Source of the DNA: Angiostrongylus vasorum
Taxonomy: Eukaryota > Nematoda > Chromadorea > Rhabditida > Metastrongylidae
Direction of reading: 5' to 3'
NCBI GenBank assembly: GCA_018806985.1
Contig: JADANN010000242.1
Span: forward strand, 62,001-126,000
DNA: 64,000 nucleotides
Shown: positions 1-12,889 of the stretch, in pieces
How the letters are laid out: each line of letters opens with the position of its first letter
Position numbering within the stretch: the stretch's first letter is position 1
Program-made: the position numbers and the translations under genes
The notes under the pieces: model-generated
What the model was told of the DNA's origin: nothing
Seen by the model: only the letters and a program-made list of their open reading frames with translations
The model's database searches: none

Positions 1-51
1 TTTCTGATACTGATATAATCTCTCAATATTTAATGTTATGACACTTTTTGC

Positions 52-66
52 TTTTTTTCTTCCAGA
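52..66 (+). promoter_or_regulatory. Candidate trans-splice (SL) acceptor of the TMCC gene
   Basis: A T-rich tract ending in TTCTTCCAG lies at about 52-65, 121 bases before the proposed TMCC ATG at 187. No coding exon is visible upstream in the window. In nematodes this is the usual look of a spliced-leader acceptor, but it could equally be the 3' end of an ordinary 5'-UTR intron whose first exon is outside the window. Confidence 0.4.
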
Positions 67-186
67 ACGCTTGTCATTGTTCACCATCGACTTCGCACTA
101 GACCATTTGTCATTTCCTCCTCAATCGAAATTTTTCTCCCTAACTTGACTACATATTCATACTTCTTTGACGACATCCGCCGATAG

Positions 187-415
187 ATGCTGGATAGTAC
201 ATTTAACGAGGTAAGATGCTACCTGGTTTGTTTTATGCTTATATTAGATATCTTATTAGTTCGAAAAGAATACTACCTCTTTGCCTTTATTTAGGTAGAA
301 CATGACAACAATAGAGTGAGGGGAAGGGGGGAACTCTTCGCCTGAACTTTACATTATAACTAGTCCCATTTTTTTTAGTCGCTTATTGTCCCATGGATGT
401 AGTATTTCTTTCGCG

Positions 416-481
<66 letters not shown>

Positions 482-3122
482 GTTGTGTGTTGTGTGTTGT
501 GTGTTGTGTGTTGTGTGTTGTGTGTTGTTTGTGTTTGTGTTTGTGTATGTGCGGATGACACAAGTTTTATTCGCTATCGCGGCGACTCATGTGTGATTCA
601 CGTTGACCAAAGTGTCCCAGGGAAATAACGCTGCACTTTTTATCGTGCTTTTTTGCTGTATAATGTGGTTTGTTTCTGTCCTTTTATTGTTAAGTAATGA
701 TATCTAGCACCATAAGGCAACACAGTTTTTGCGGAGTTGATAAAGTGTAAGGTATGTATATCTCGTATTTATACTATATATACAGTCTGCGAACTGCTGT
801 GAAAGAAAGGTGTTTTGTATTTTTCCAAGTGCAGACCAGAGCTTTTCTTGGACGATGTTGGCCGCAAAAGCAATATTCGATAAGTTATAAAACGAGTACA
901 GAAGCTTTGGCAAGAAAAGTTATGTGGTAAAATAAAAGTCGAAAAGAAAATCCATCATGTATAGTACACCTCGGCCGGTTTGCTCGGTATGAGGCCATTC
1001 ATCATCAGTGAGTTAGTGAACTCGAATGCACATGACTTTCTTGATAGGACATTCTTCGAGCTTTTATAGTTCTCATCTATTTATACATCCTCACGACTTT
1101 TTTGGCATTCTAGACGATATTGATTTAGAGCATATTTAAATGTAAGTGTGAATATCTAACCAACGTATCTTTTCAATTTTAATTTCAATTTTAAACAGAC
1201 GTATCGCATGTCACAGTGAACTCTGTCAGTTAAAAACAGAAACCTTGAAAATTCAGAGATTTAATGAAGAGTTTGCAAGTTCTCCTAATCCATTAGAATT
1301 TTTTAAACCTAGAAGTCTTGTTTGTCACTTTTTTCGTTAGGACTCACTTCTCATGAAGGAAAATGATTCAGCAAGTAAGATTTCCTCTGGCGCTACAGGA
1401 TGATGTTCTAGAATACGTCGTCCGTATGTGCAATTGTCCCACTTGTTTTAAGTTTTTAAATTTTAAACACTGATCTAAAATAATTTTAAACATTTATCTG
1501 ATTTTTTAAGTTTTAAAAGGAATCAGTGCTGAACTTATAGGAATGATGTCTTCTATCACAGTGATTATGCATCTATGCGTTTTTCTAAGTTTCTCAATTC
1601 CTTATGTCGTCAAGCAGTCTTGGCGTCGAACAATTTTCAGCTATCGAAAAGCAAACATTTTCACAAATAGGTTGAAAAGTAATCTAACGAGATGCGAAAC
1701 TGATTTTAACTATTTCTGTCCAACATCACTATGAGGATTGTGAGTATCAAGAACGTTTCCTAGGTTTCTTTTTCTTAACTGTCCACCGGTGACTTGCATT
1801 TTTTCGTTGAGATTGGAAGTTTTGGTTTAGCCAACCGATGGAGAACGTAGCAGTGTAAGATCATCAGATGACGGAGCCAGTGGATCTCTTGGCTGCGATG
1901 ATCGAGAGCGCCTAAAACTGCTTCAAAAAATAGAGTCAGCAAGAGAGCGTTTGAAGCGCACGAGCCTTGAAAGAGAACGTGATGTGGAAGAGTTTTTAAC
2001 GATGACCCATGGATCTCGATTCCAAAAAGGTTTAGATAATCCACAAATGGCTCGTCTTAAACAGCATTTTGAGAAAAAAAATAAGCGACACACAAGTGAA
2101 CTTGAACATCTACAGGTTTTGAACCATTTTTTTCCTACTGATTTTATTAAATATGTAAACGTGACGACGTCGTGAAATATAACTGCATTCTTAATTGGTA
2201 ACTGAGTTATCGATTGTTCTCTTACAGAGAAAACTAGCGAGCTATGAGCAGCGGTTAGCGGGAATTGAAAGTGGCGTTTCGGAATGTGCTGCTAAAACTA
2301 CCGTTATGTCGACCGTGGGACAGGGTATCAGGTATTAATGGTATATTGGTATCAATAATACTAGTATTATATTGATATTACCAAACATAACACACAGTTA
2401 GTGAAACTGAACATATTTACTAGGCGTATTTTTTTATGATTATGTTTAGGCGAACAGGCGCGAATTTAAAAGGAATGACAGAAACTGTGATGGCAGCACC
2501 GCTTGAGCTTGCACAACGACTTAAAAGTACATTCGGATCTGCTGATAATGTCAATGATCCCACGGAAGGTGCTGTTCTTTTTACATTGTTACGCCCCAAA
2601 GCACAAGAGCATGTTGTGCTGAAAATCTGACAAGCAGCAGCCAACATTCTTAAATCTTGTATCTGGTGTATCGTTATTTAGAAACGACTTCGGACCTGAG
2701 AATTGGACAGTCAAAATTCTACGCAAATTCCGATTATGAAGGCGTTCAACAAGCCACAACTGACAGGTTTGGTGTGATGTCGAGTAGTCCAGTGTTTCCC
2801 ATCCTTGTTTTATTGCTACATGGACTCTAGGTGTTCGCCAAGGAAATCGGATTCCCTACCCGCCGACTCATCTTTGCTGAAAACGCCAACACCGATGCTT
2901 TATCATGGTAGAAATATTCCGACATCAAGGAGTGGTCAGGAGACGAGAAACGATGAAATTGAAGAGGTATTGAAGCCATTTCTTGTCTTTAGTAGGTCTT
3001 TGCTTCGGCTTGACTTTGCAGTAAAATGTTCCAAGTGTTATACTGAAGCACAAATCTTTTATGTGATGCCTGACGCATGCATATCCTTCGTTGGTACCAT
3101 TTTTTTTATATGACCCAATATC

Positions 3123-3203
<81 letters not shown>

Positions 3204-6200
3204 GCGGATATCACTGCTTTTTGCTTTCGAATCGTTTCCTCGCATGCATGTTCAACGAAGGTCTTCGACCCTTTTGCTTGTGACATCGTTTGCTCCTTGA
3301 GGATTATTGCTCCTTGAAAATATCCTTGAATGCTGGTCATTTCCACTCTCCTTGGAATGCTGTGGGAGCCGTGCTAGGACGCTCGTAGATCCTGTCAATC
3401 CGAGGATATCAGAACTTATCAGACACGTTTGGCATCACCTTCGTGATCCCAAAGGGATGGGAGGTTTGGTGGGCACGAGACAGGGCGAACCAGTCTCTTT
3501 TGCAAATTAGATGCAATCACTTCAGCATCTTTACGCTTTCCCCGGTAGCAGTATTTCATGTTTCATGTACCTATGAACATTTTCTTATGAAATTAAACGG
3601 TCTTTAGTTGCATTTAAAGTATAAATTTGTCTAGCCTTTTTGTGACCTTTTTTAGTCACCCTCGGTGACAATGTTAAGTCTCTTCCACGCTTTTTTTATT
3701 ACGCTCACTCATGAGATACCGTATTGTAAAGTAGATCTTATTTATTGTGCTTAAGTGTAGATGCAATTAATCTCAAGAATGCCAAACAATGTTTAGCTTA
3801 ATCTCTCCGTGCCGCTATCACCATTGTCTTCCGTGCCTCCCTTAGATTTTTCGTTGGAAACCTCAGATGCTTCACCACGGCTGTATGATGACCTACAATG
3901 TCTACGACATTTTATGACGAAAATGGGCGACCAAATTAATCGAATAGAGGTAAACATGTACTATTCTGACAAACACGCAAGAGTGGTTCATCGTAATCTA
4001 ATTTCTGTTTTCTTAAAGTCTCGATTGGAATCTGAGCTAGCTTACATGATACGAGCACTGGAAGAGGAGCGTGGAAAATATTTGGTAAGCAAGTGTAGTC
4101 TTAGGTTAATTCTTGGACACTCTTTATTCGACTGCTTCATCACATCCTGACTTTATAGAGACTGGAAACAACAATGAATGAGACTATAGAGTTGCACCAG
4201 GCAGAGTTTCAGGTTGTCATCTATGGTTTGCATGTATATAATACGTGCCTTTCTATGTGTATATCGTACGCTAATATTTTTCATGGATTAATAAATTGCT
4301 CGCCTACTAGGCTTTGAAACAAGAGCAGAAAGGTATTGCAAACAGACTCGACTATCAGTATAATGATCGCTTCAAACGTGTGGAGGAAAGCGTCGAATCT
4401 GTGGAAAATCATGTGAGTTATTCAATTGAATATTAATCAGGTTAGCCGAGAATATAACATACTCATTGTCATAATTTCTTCTTATCATTGTGATTCCTTT
4501 TAAAAATTCTCCTTCAAGTCATTTAGTTGGTTTTGTCTTCATCAGATTTGTAGACATATCCTCATCCTCAAGGTATTTCACGCTATTTGAAAGCAGTATC
4601 TGCTACAGATACTGAAAGAGAACTCACAACTTCATTGGAAACTGTCTCCGTGAATCAAAGTGTAATAGTGGAAGTGTTGGTGTGAAGCAAAATTATGGTT
4701 ACCCTGTAAAACGATGAGACTTAGACAGATCTGAATTCGTAATAAGAGCAGTAGGAGAAATAATGACGTCCTCTTTAACGATATTGGTAAACGATTTGCA
4801 GCAGCTATCTTATCTGCTCAGTTTATCATCATATAGGGACTGTAGTCCAGAGGTATCGTTTGCTGAACAGGCACATAGCTGCTTAAGCGTACCGGCTAAA
4901 TAATTTTAACGAATTGCAGGAAATCTTCAGTGTGCTCTGCGTGGAAGACGGCTTTGTTAGATACATAGGTTTTTTGAGGTCGAAGTGACTCATGGTCCGC
5001 GAAACCATCGCCACCGATGCGAAAAAAATTCCAAAGGAAAAGAACACTCTCAAAGAAATAGTGACACGGAGAGGATTCACTGCATAGGAGAGAATCGTCC
5101 GGTTCTTATCAAGTGGTGGAGATAGAGTTGCCAAGAGAATATGTCTATCTTGCAAGCAGAAGAATTCTAATGTTCTCTTTCGATGTGACTAGGAGATCTC
5201 ATTCAGATACGAAGAAGACAATCACATTTTCTGGTCTCTTGCTTCTTCAGGACGCCTTACCAACGATTAATTACTCTTTAACAGTAGAATATTGTCTAGA
5301 TTTTCCCTTATGTAGATTCTTAGAGCAGAAGTTAAAGAAGGAGGAAATTATTGATTTGAACCATCTTTTGGCGAACCGGCCCATTCTTATCTGAAATTTA
5401 TGGAGATTCCTTACGATGCGCCGTTGAATCCGTTTCGCTCTCGCAGGTCTGTTTCGAGGCCAATACAGGCCGTCTCTGAAATTTAATGTAAAAATTCCTT
5501 TTTACACTGTTGTTGAGTCATGAGAATTTGACATCCAAAAAAATGCGTGGAAGCAGGAATATGCAGTGTTCCGCTACTCCCATGACTTTTCACACCGTAG
5601 ATTCATTCTGTAATTGGCATGAGTCACCATGTCGGTCATAAATGTGCAAAAGTGCTCGTGCTTCATAAGTTTAAGAAAACATATTTTAGTATGTGGTGAA
5701 TTTTACTGCTTAAATAAAGGCTTTAAGTCCACTATTTTTTGCGAGCGGTATAAGCCTTCTAAGGGCTCGTGTGGCGGAGTGGTTGGAGGCGCCACTGCTC
5801 CACACACTTGGAATCGATCCCCGCGCCCATGGGCCACCAAGCCCTCCATCCCTCCGCGGTCGGCAAATTGGTGCCAGACTTGTCTGGGAGGATAGCAGCA
5901 CTGGCTCGATACATCGGTAGTCCACCGCGAGTCATTGTAAACGCCAGATATGCATCCAGTTACCTCCAACAATGCTTAATGAAGTCGAATGCATGGCGCA
6001 TCCCTCAGGGATTGATCAACGCTGAGAGATTTATCTTTTTTTATAAGCATCCAATTTCGCAACGATTAGATTCTTTTTTGAAAGTTTTTTGAGCCCTTAA
6101 AACGAAGTTTTTTTTAAAAACTTCTTCGCCTAAGGCCTTATTTATTCCTGAAAATCTTCATTATAAACAAATTCAAGTTTAAGGAAACATTTATTTTTGT

Positions 6201-7019
6201 ACTTTCTAGAAAGTATTCAAGTGTCATCACAAGTCTTCTAAGTTTCTGCTACGTTTCTTCCAAATACCCCATTTATCAAAGAATTATCGGCAGTTATCGG
6301 AAAACGAGATAGAGCTGTATATCCTACACATCAGTTAAAGCATGCTTTTTTGCAGATGGTTCGTATGGAGAATTCCATAAAAGATACCTTGGACATCCGC
6401 TTGTCGGCTCCGGCTTGGAGCAACGCTGTTTTTCTTTCCAGTGCCAATATTGTGGTAAGTAGGGCGTATATTTGTTTCATGAACCATTATGTTTTCCTGT
6501 GTTTCTAAGGACGTTGTATTTTAGGTTGAGTTTCTTAAGATTGTCCTATACTTGGTTGCTACAGTACTAGATCTGTTTTTGCCGTTTTTTGGATCAAGGT
6601 TAGTCCATGTTTTTCATTTAATTTTTCGAGGAACCTTTTGTTTTTGTTGTTAGATGCACAGCTGTGGTGTCTCCATTTCTTGTAAATAGGTGGCATTCTT
6701 TCTAAAAGACCAGTAAAAAAAAACAAGAACAAACCTTTTTTGAAGCGCTGATACGCTTCCCACTTCTCTAAATTTTGAATTTAGTCATTAATTCATGAAT
6801 TTCGTTAGTAGTGATCAGTGACGTAATTTCCACATTCTCATATCTCCATGTTCTATAAGGAATAATTTATTTCGTAACAGGAACAAAGCGGGCGTATTTC
6901 TTTGCTGTATGATTGCTGTGGTCGTATTGTGGCAGAATCTCCATGTCTACCATTTAGTTGGGCTTTTTCTGAGGAAAAACTCTACAGAAAATACTGTGAT
7001 TGCTGAATTTATCTCATAA
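187..7019 (+). CDS. TMCC-family transmembrane and coiled-coil ER membrane protein, 13 exons
   Basis: Exons: 66-210 (ATG at 187), 1831-2115, 2228-2331, 2450-2568, 2682-2766, 2831-2966, 3797-3949, 4019-4084, 4159-4212, 4311-4412, 6356-6454, 6525-6598, 6881-7019. All phases agree and give 479 residues. The order is typical of TMCC1/2/3 (fly Dementin): an N-terminal coiled coil with KNKRHTSELEHLQ; a glycine/lysine-rich stretch ending in FGSADN (about residues 166-171); a low-complexity middle; a long C-terminal coiled coil (about 252-409); and two hydrophobic helices near the C terminus (about 411-430 and 437-457). Known family members sit in the ER membrane, oligomerise through the coiled coils and bind ribosomes or ER-endosome contacts. 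The first exon is inferred from an in-phase ATG ahead of a good donor; the rest is directly readable. Introns hold a (TA)n array and a SINE. No frame defect was seen. Confidence 0.9.
419..556. repeat. (TG)n / (TGTGTTG)n microsatellite
   Basis: A pure TG run gives way to TGTGTTG-like units and then TTTGTG units. It lies in the first TMCC intron. The apparent Cys-Val and His-Thr repeat ORFs here on both strands are artefacts of the repeat. Confidence 0.95.
3122..3201. repeat. (TA)n array in a TMCC intron
   Basis: About 40 uninterrupted TA dinucleotides in the intron between exons 2831-2966 and 3797-3949. The Tyr-Ile repeat ORFs are not genes. Confidence 0.95.
3385..3492 (-). repeat. Diverged fragment of the tRNA-derived SINE (family 1)
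   Basis: The stretch reading GATGGGAGGTTTGGTGGGC matches the head half of the family-1 SINE on the minus strand (compare 49477-49752). The rest is too eroded to align by eye. It sits in the same TMCC intron as the (TA)n array. Confidence 0.4.
5764..6032 (+). mobile_element. tRNA-derived SINE, family 1, copy A
   Basis: A near-complete copy in the intron between TMCC exons 4311-4412 and 6356-6454. The head has a Pol III A-box-like GTGGCGGAGTGG and a B-box-like segment AATCGATCCCC. The unrelated body ends in GATCAACGCTGAGAG and a T-rich tail. The same order recurs in at least seven other copies in this window, so it is a dispersed family and not a tRNA gene. Short ORFs inside it are fortuitous. 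Confidence 0.85.
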
Positions 7020-7994
7020 TCGCTGCACTTTTATAGAGTATACTCGCTTGTACTGTTCAGGGTATTGTCTGATTACTTGATTGTCGCTGTTCTTTTCTCA
7101 GAAATCTTTGTAAAATTGTACATTTACTGGTAAGCTACACTACCTTATCGAGTGCGGTTATTGAGGCTAGCTTGCAATGGATGAACAACTAGTACGGCAA
7201 GACTTTCAATTTTGACGTGACAGTAATCTTTTTTAAGCAGTTATTACTTGGCGAAGTATTCTTGGTTGTTTGTTACCATTCCAAATGTCCATTTGTCCGA
7301 CTGCACTATGTATTGCTTAGAATTGTCAGTTTCTATGCCTTGTTCTACCAGTAAGTTTTAGCTATCCTTTCTGATTGCTTTTCTTGATTACTATAATATT
7401 TGCCATCATATGCGTGTCTTTTCCCACAGGAAAACAGTGCAGCGGTTTTTTTTTACTTGACTACTATTTATCATATTCATCTATTCCATTTCATATGAGC
7501 AGTGAGAGCCAGCTTTTTTGAAAAGCTTTCGTACTCTAGAGCAACGTTGTTTACTTTTGGTGAGAGTGATAGAATGTTCCTGTGCATCTTCTTGAGTTAA
7601 TTATAACACAAACTATGCTATTTTTGAAAACTATTTCTTTTTTACATGCGATGTAAACTTGCTATCTAAATGTGGAGATAGTTTGTTTCGACTAAATATA
7701 CGATACTGAACTTTCTCATTTTGTTGTCGGTTTAGGTAACCATTCCACTATTTTTTTCATGGTGAGATATATGAGGATATTCTAATAATTTTGACTGAAT
7801 GGTCTTTTTATGTCTTAACTTTCTTAACTTTTATCCACTACCTATTCTTTTTTTCATGGTAGAGTTCGATGTGAAATAATGCTGGGATGAGCAAAACTTA
7901 AAACTTCAGGCGTGCTTCGAATCCTGCGGTTACCATTTACTAGGACTCACCTGCTATCTACCACAGCAACCCAAGCCCTTGGTTTGCATTTCTG

Positions 7995-8090
7995 TCAATC
8001 ACTTTTCTGCCCTAACGGTTCCACCAGCAATCACGCGTCGACGGCAGTGATCTGACAACCACAAACCGGCAATGGAACCAGGATCGCTGG
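7995..8090 (+). repeat. Fragment of MITE interior
   Basis: CAGCAATCACGCGTCGACGG followed by GTGATCTGA and CCGGCAATGGAACC parallels the interior of the MITE at 61393-61703 (CAGCAATCACCCGTCAACGG, then GATTGATCTGG and CGGCATTGAACCC). No terminal inverted repeats were seen at this locus. Confidence 0.5.
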
Positions 8091-8335
8091 AACTGCACTT
8101 GAGATCACAGTGTTACAACTCTTATAATTTATACAGTTTCCAACGCGGTAGTACTATAGTAATAAGATTTAAAAAAAAAAAACTAAGATTAATGTAGCAT
8201 TGAGAAAGTCGTACATATTTGTTCGTGATATTCTGCATCCGTTAAGATGGAAGCATTTTACTGAAATCGTTAAAGTAGAGCGCAGTTATAGATATGAGAA
8301 AAAATGAATGGTACATAGCCTATAGATTCAAACTC

Positions 8336-8383
8336 AGTACGGAGGCCTAAATAATCTTATCTGTGCAACATAGCCTTGTAAAG
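8336..8383 (+). repeat. 48-base direct repeat, unit 1 (unit 2 at 9741-9788)
   Basis: The two units begin AGTACGGAGGCCTAAATAAT and end TAGCCTTGTAAAG, differing at one base. The flanks are unrelated. This suggests a short dispersed element or a relic of duplication 1.4 kb apart. Confidence 0.85.
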
Positions 8384-9740
8384 TTGGAAATTGTTAATTT
8401 GTGAAGTTGTCTTCGCCAAGTGTCCTTAGTAATTTTGGTTTATTTTAAATTTCTCCTTTTTTCTAGCGTTTGCTTTATGTAGGTATTCTACTATATTGTA
8501 GTTTCAACTATGCATCTAGTTAATGGTTTGGTCATTAAACAGAGTCCCACGTGTGTTGGTGTCCACTTCCAGGTGTGTTGATTCCCACTCCACCTACACG
8601 ATGAGTGAGCGGTCGATGTGAATTAAGTTTTTTTCTTCGCCATTCTTTTCATATTAGGTCGACGACTTCTCTAGTACTGACTAGTATATCAGACATTTGA
8701 TTGGAAAAACTACTCAGTACTCTTAGTATTGTACAAAGAGTTATTTTTTGAATGAGTTTATTCGATGTGGTGGCTGGCATGAGTTGGTTTCAATTGATGT
8801 AATTTGTGGCGAAAAATTGAACATGCATTGTATTAAGCGGTCATATGAAATAAGGCGACCACTTCTAGGTGTTTAAGTTATCAGTGTTAGCTTATGCCAG
8901 TCTTCCCGATTGGTAGCTAATGATGTTAAATTCCGTTCTTACTCATAGTTCAGCAAGAGAATCTGCTTGTATCGACTTTACTAATTAATCTCTACTTGCT
9001 TTTCCAGTTTGTTTAAATTAAATCTAGGTGTTTTGCAGTATTTATTTATTTAATTGTTGATACGAATTTCACCACGTACTGTGCAGGAAGACTAGCACGT
9101 TATTCGGTTCTTTGCCCTGCACCTTTCATTTACGAAGTGGTTAGGATCGCGCGTGGTTTCAAGTACTATTATTTATAGATTTTCCGTCCTTTGAAACCTA
9201 CTGAACATTGGTTGAGTAGATTCTGTCTGGAATCCTAGGACAGCTCTATGAAAGCTTTACCAGGTCTTCAACACATGCAGTCGTCGGCCTTTGTGAATCG
9301 GGGAGATCTTTTTTCCAGTGAGTTTTTGTAGTCTAAGTTCTTCTCAATCTACTGATACCGAAGAGATCGACAGTTTGTTTATCTTGGGCGGGACGAAACG
9401 ACTGGATGTATTGCGTCTATTGCACAACATCTTTTAACCATTTCATTTTCCACTCCCGTCTTGTGCGTGTAAATTGATCTAAGTTGTAGAATCTAGTGTA
9501 GATTGGAACTTCGGACTGGACAATCTTTGTATTAGTCCCAGATGCAGATACGGGATACAATATGAAACGTTTAATTTGCAGTTAATTGAGAATGGCGTAA
9601 AAAGTTAAGCGATTGATACTGCGGAATTAGTGGTTTTCTGAAAAACCTCATCTTCTTCATCTGAGTGACTGTTAAAGTTGGGATTTGGAAATGACTCAAT
9701 CGTTGGCGTAGCACTAGAAAGAAGACTGTCTTGCCGCACG

Positions 9741-9788
9741 AGTACGGAGGCCTAAATAATCTTATCTGTGCAACGTAGCCTTGTAAAG
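9741..9788 (+). repeat. 48-base direct repeat, unit 2
   Basis: Partner of 8336-8383 with a single A/G difference. Confidence 0.85.
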
Positions 9789-10006
9789 CCCCTTTCATTC
9801 TAACAACAGTATTTAGTATGACTTTATACCTACGCGAAACCACAGTAAGGCTGTTCAGACGCCTATTAGCTTACGATGGCCGTTTCTTAGTTTTCGGCCA
9901 TCGCTGATGCTTCATATCTTATGCCTAGGGCTTTAAAGAGAAGAAAAATTACCAAGGATTTCTCAAGAAAAAGGAACCAGTACAGTGCATTTTCATTTGA
10001 CATGAT

Positions 10007-11448
10007 TTAAGAGAAGAAACTTATCTGTTCAGTAGGTGATCTTCTTGCCTTTTTAATCTTCTTCTGTTTTAGGTAATCGAAATAGGAGTAGGTAGCGAAA
10101 CCAACGTGAAGGAACCATATTGCAAGACCAGCGGACAAAGCAACTACACTTAAAATCACGAACACTGAAACTATGCCAGTCATTCATTTATTCATACCAT
10201 GTACCAAAGAATTCTAGTAAAGTTAAAAAATTGTATACGTGATTTTAATGCAAATCCACCTACACTTTTTCTCACGCTGTACTAATGTGTACCGCCCATC
10301 AACGAATAGCTGCTCAGCAAGTGAAGAATAAGGAGCTATAGCACAGTAGAGCAGTTGAAGTAATAGTATTAACATCATCACTACAACGACGAGCTACAAC
10401 ATGTTTTAAGAGGTCACATGCATTCAAGGAAGTTTTTATGAAAATTTTGACATTTTGATGATTACACAATTTGCTAGCGACTGCAAGCGGTCGACCGATA
10501 AGACTGTGGCTGAAGTGCAAAAAGTGTTCTGTACATGTGGCGTAAATACTGTTTGGGCATAGACAATATTTATGGGCCGATTTAAAACATTCTTCCAGCA
10601 TTCAATTATGAACCACGTTTTGTGGGATTGTATTTACCTAGAAGGCAGTGGTTTGCGTTCACGTCAGATCAGATGCAGATGTGGCCTTTCCGGTGAAAAA
10701 ATTCTTTTCAAAGGTTCCGTTAATCAATTGATATTTAAGAGTTGTGTTTAACATGCAGTAGTTTCAGTTGACTATTGAAACTATGCTGCTACTGCTACTG
10801 TTTATTGTATTATACGTCACAGTGAGTAAGCTTACTGCCTATGCTATAGGGGAAATCAGCGCACTCGCCAGATTACTTTTTCTTGGATCACACTATTTCT
10901 TGCGTTATATATCTTCGTTATTCAACTTCACATCGGAACTATCAATAGCTGGGAAAAAGTAGCCAGGAAAAGGAGCGCTACCCTTTATCATCGGCAGATG
11001 TGCAGCTACGCATCGTTCTAGCAGCGTATATTTATTGTTTGAAATCATGACTTCATGGGTATTTTTTATGAAATATGGAAGTGAGGATTTAGTAAAATTC
11101 GGACACTTACCATTTGGCCAACGAAAGGAATCATGCACAAAGAACTTTCTTGCCAAAATGCCAGTATCATAGACAAGGTCACAATGTATTCCCAGATCTA
11201 TAACGTAAGAGAAGTCTTGGACTAAAGATTTCATCAGTGTGAGATGTTACACGAAGACACCTATAAACAATTTCGAACTCCCCAAACATACGTGCTCGGT
11301 CGTCCTTAGAACATTTGCTGACTGTAAACAGTACCTCTATAAAGATTGTGAGGGCTGTAGACATTTCCGGCAAACCACCAATAACGTAGGTTACAGATTC
11401 TATTATCTCAGCAATCACTGTTAGCACTACAATAATGAAGAAAGCTAT
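10007..11448 (-). pseudogene. Possible degraded 7TM chemoreceptor-like gene (multi-exon)
   Basis: Minus-strand exon-like pieces lie in a sensible order. 11448-11261 encodes a hydrophobic helix (FFIIVVLTVIAEII). 11221-11111 is open and contains IHCDLVYDTGILARKFF, resembling the TM2-TM3 part of nematode serpentine receptors, and ends at a GTAAG donor. 11050 to about 10983 carries LLERCVAA, like the ER-x-xA motif after TM3 of Sre/Srab-type receptors. 10164-10007, after a TTTCAG acceptor, encodes a final hydrophobic helix and a basic tail ending in a stop. The middle (10.3-10.9 kb) could not be assembled into one frame, so I treat it as broken or incompletely resolved. The family assignment is by general likeness only. 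Confidence 0.35.
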
Positions 11449-11584
11449 CTGAAAACAGAAATAATATGCCAAAAAACGAACAAAAGGCTTGAAACTTGAC
11501 CAGCTGTAACCTCCTTGGCCATGATTTTACAATGTCAATTCAGCCTTTTTCGATATTCTCAATTAGATGAGATGATAGAGTTAG

Positions 11585-11745
11585 GGGGCGGATAGCACAG
11601 TGGTAGTGATGCCCATCATCACGAACATGGTGCTAGTTCGATTCCGCTGCGGGTCTATCAAGCCTCTCATCCGTGCGAGGTCGGGGAGTTGGTACCGGAC
11701 TTGCCTATGAAAAAATCACTTCGCAATCCAATTGGGAGCGCTCCA
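11585..11745 (+). mobile_element. tRNA-like SINE, family 2, copy 1
   Basis: The head has TAGCACAGTGGTAGTG (A-box-like) and GTTCGATTCCGCTG (a good B box), about 50 bases apart. It is followed by a body sharing GAGGTCGGGGAGTTGGTACC and ACTTGCC with the family-1 SINE. A second copy is at 27957-28115. Head spacing is tRNA-like, but no convincing acceptor stem closes, so I do not call a tRNA gene. Confidence 0.6.
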
Positions 11746-12889
11746 GCCTGGCCATCTCAGGATTCTAGGCAGAAATGCTCGACTTGCATTCTACGACATT
11801 CAAAATGAAACGGAAATCACTAAGCAGCAACCGAAGCCACACCTAAAGTTGGAAAATTTTTGTGGACAATGGAAGCGAGCAAACGAATGTGAGAAGTGCT
11901 GGGATCCACAGAGTAGACGTGAGGACGTACCAAATAAAAAAAAATGAAGGAGTTACAAAGAATTAATTCGCATCTTGAATATGGACTTTTGAGTGATAAC
12001 TGGGATTTTCTTTTTCGGATGTAACCGCGGACCACATTTCAACATTACAAGCCACGAATGTTACCCCGATAATTTAAAAAAAACAATATTGTAGATATTT
12101 GCCTTGACATGGAGCTTGTTGCAACATGTGAAGAAACGTCTCTGACTGTTGTCAAGCTTAAAAAAGCTGGGCATCTTGCAGAAAACCTGGAAGTGCATTA
12201 TAATGCTCTGCTATAGGGATTCCATGGTGCACCGAATTGAACTAGATGATAGCGAATGATAGTGGAATAGAGAGTCTCAGCATGTATTCAGGGCAGTTCA
12301 AGAGCTTTCAGGAGGCATCGATCGATAACCGAAGCTATTGATAACAAACTCTTATCTGTGACAGGAATGGGTTCATGTTAAAATGTCAGTCAACATCGAA
12401 ATAAGAACTCACTTTCAACGTTTTGATTGGTTTACATCAAAAGTCCAATCGAATAACGTTGAATTGAAATATGCTATATGTAGAACCTGGTCATATCTGC
12501 CACATAGTTCGCAGTGGATTAAAAAATTCGTTGTTTGAGTGATTTTAACCTTTCAGTTACAAAATGGTTTAGATTATTTCGCTGCATTTGCACAACTTTT
12601 TTATTCTACACTATTGTGCTTCATAAAGAATCGGTCTCATTTGGTAAAATCATACGTTATCTCTGTCTCTAATGATGTATTTTTTTGGTTCTAAACAACA
12701 GGACGGAACAGCCCCATAGAAACTCTAGAACAACGTTTTTAAACAGTCACCTGTATCACTTGTTGCCCAGTTGATCTTCGAGCGACTCGAGCAGGGTCTA
12801 GTATGTCTTCCATTTCTTCTTGTGGAGTGAAAGAGTAGCTTAGTGGATTTTACTTGCTCTAGGAATTGTTGAGCATCATACCTTGCTTT

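Larger units (their letters stand above)
7020..10006. other. Intergenic stretch without a recognisable gene
   Basis: Downstream of the TMCC stop there is no ORF with family character. The only structure seen is a 48-base direct repeat (8336-8383 and 9741-9788) and a fragment resembling the interior of the palindromic MITE at about 7995-8090. Confidence 0.6.

Noticed and set aside
349..628. ORFs of Cys-Val or His-Thr repeats on both strands
   Set aside because: Pure translation of a TG/CA microsatellite.
4573..4680. Exon-like open segment in TMCC intron (frame with LKAVSATDTERELTTSLETV)
   Set aside because: The only acceptor gives the wrong phase after exon 4311-4412, and the family alignment is continuous without it.
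5629..6092. ORFs of about 90-107 codons on both strands, repeated at 31.7, 36.6, 49.6 and 54.4 kb
   Set aside because: They are open frames of the SINE family and share its sequence, not protein-level constraint.
11587..11660. tRNA gene call from A- and B-box-like motifs
   Set aside because: No closing acceptor stem or clear anticodon arm, and a related copy with the same non-tRNA body exists at 27957.
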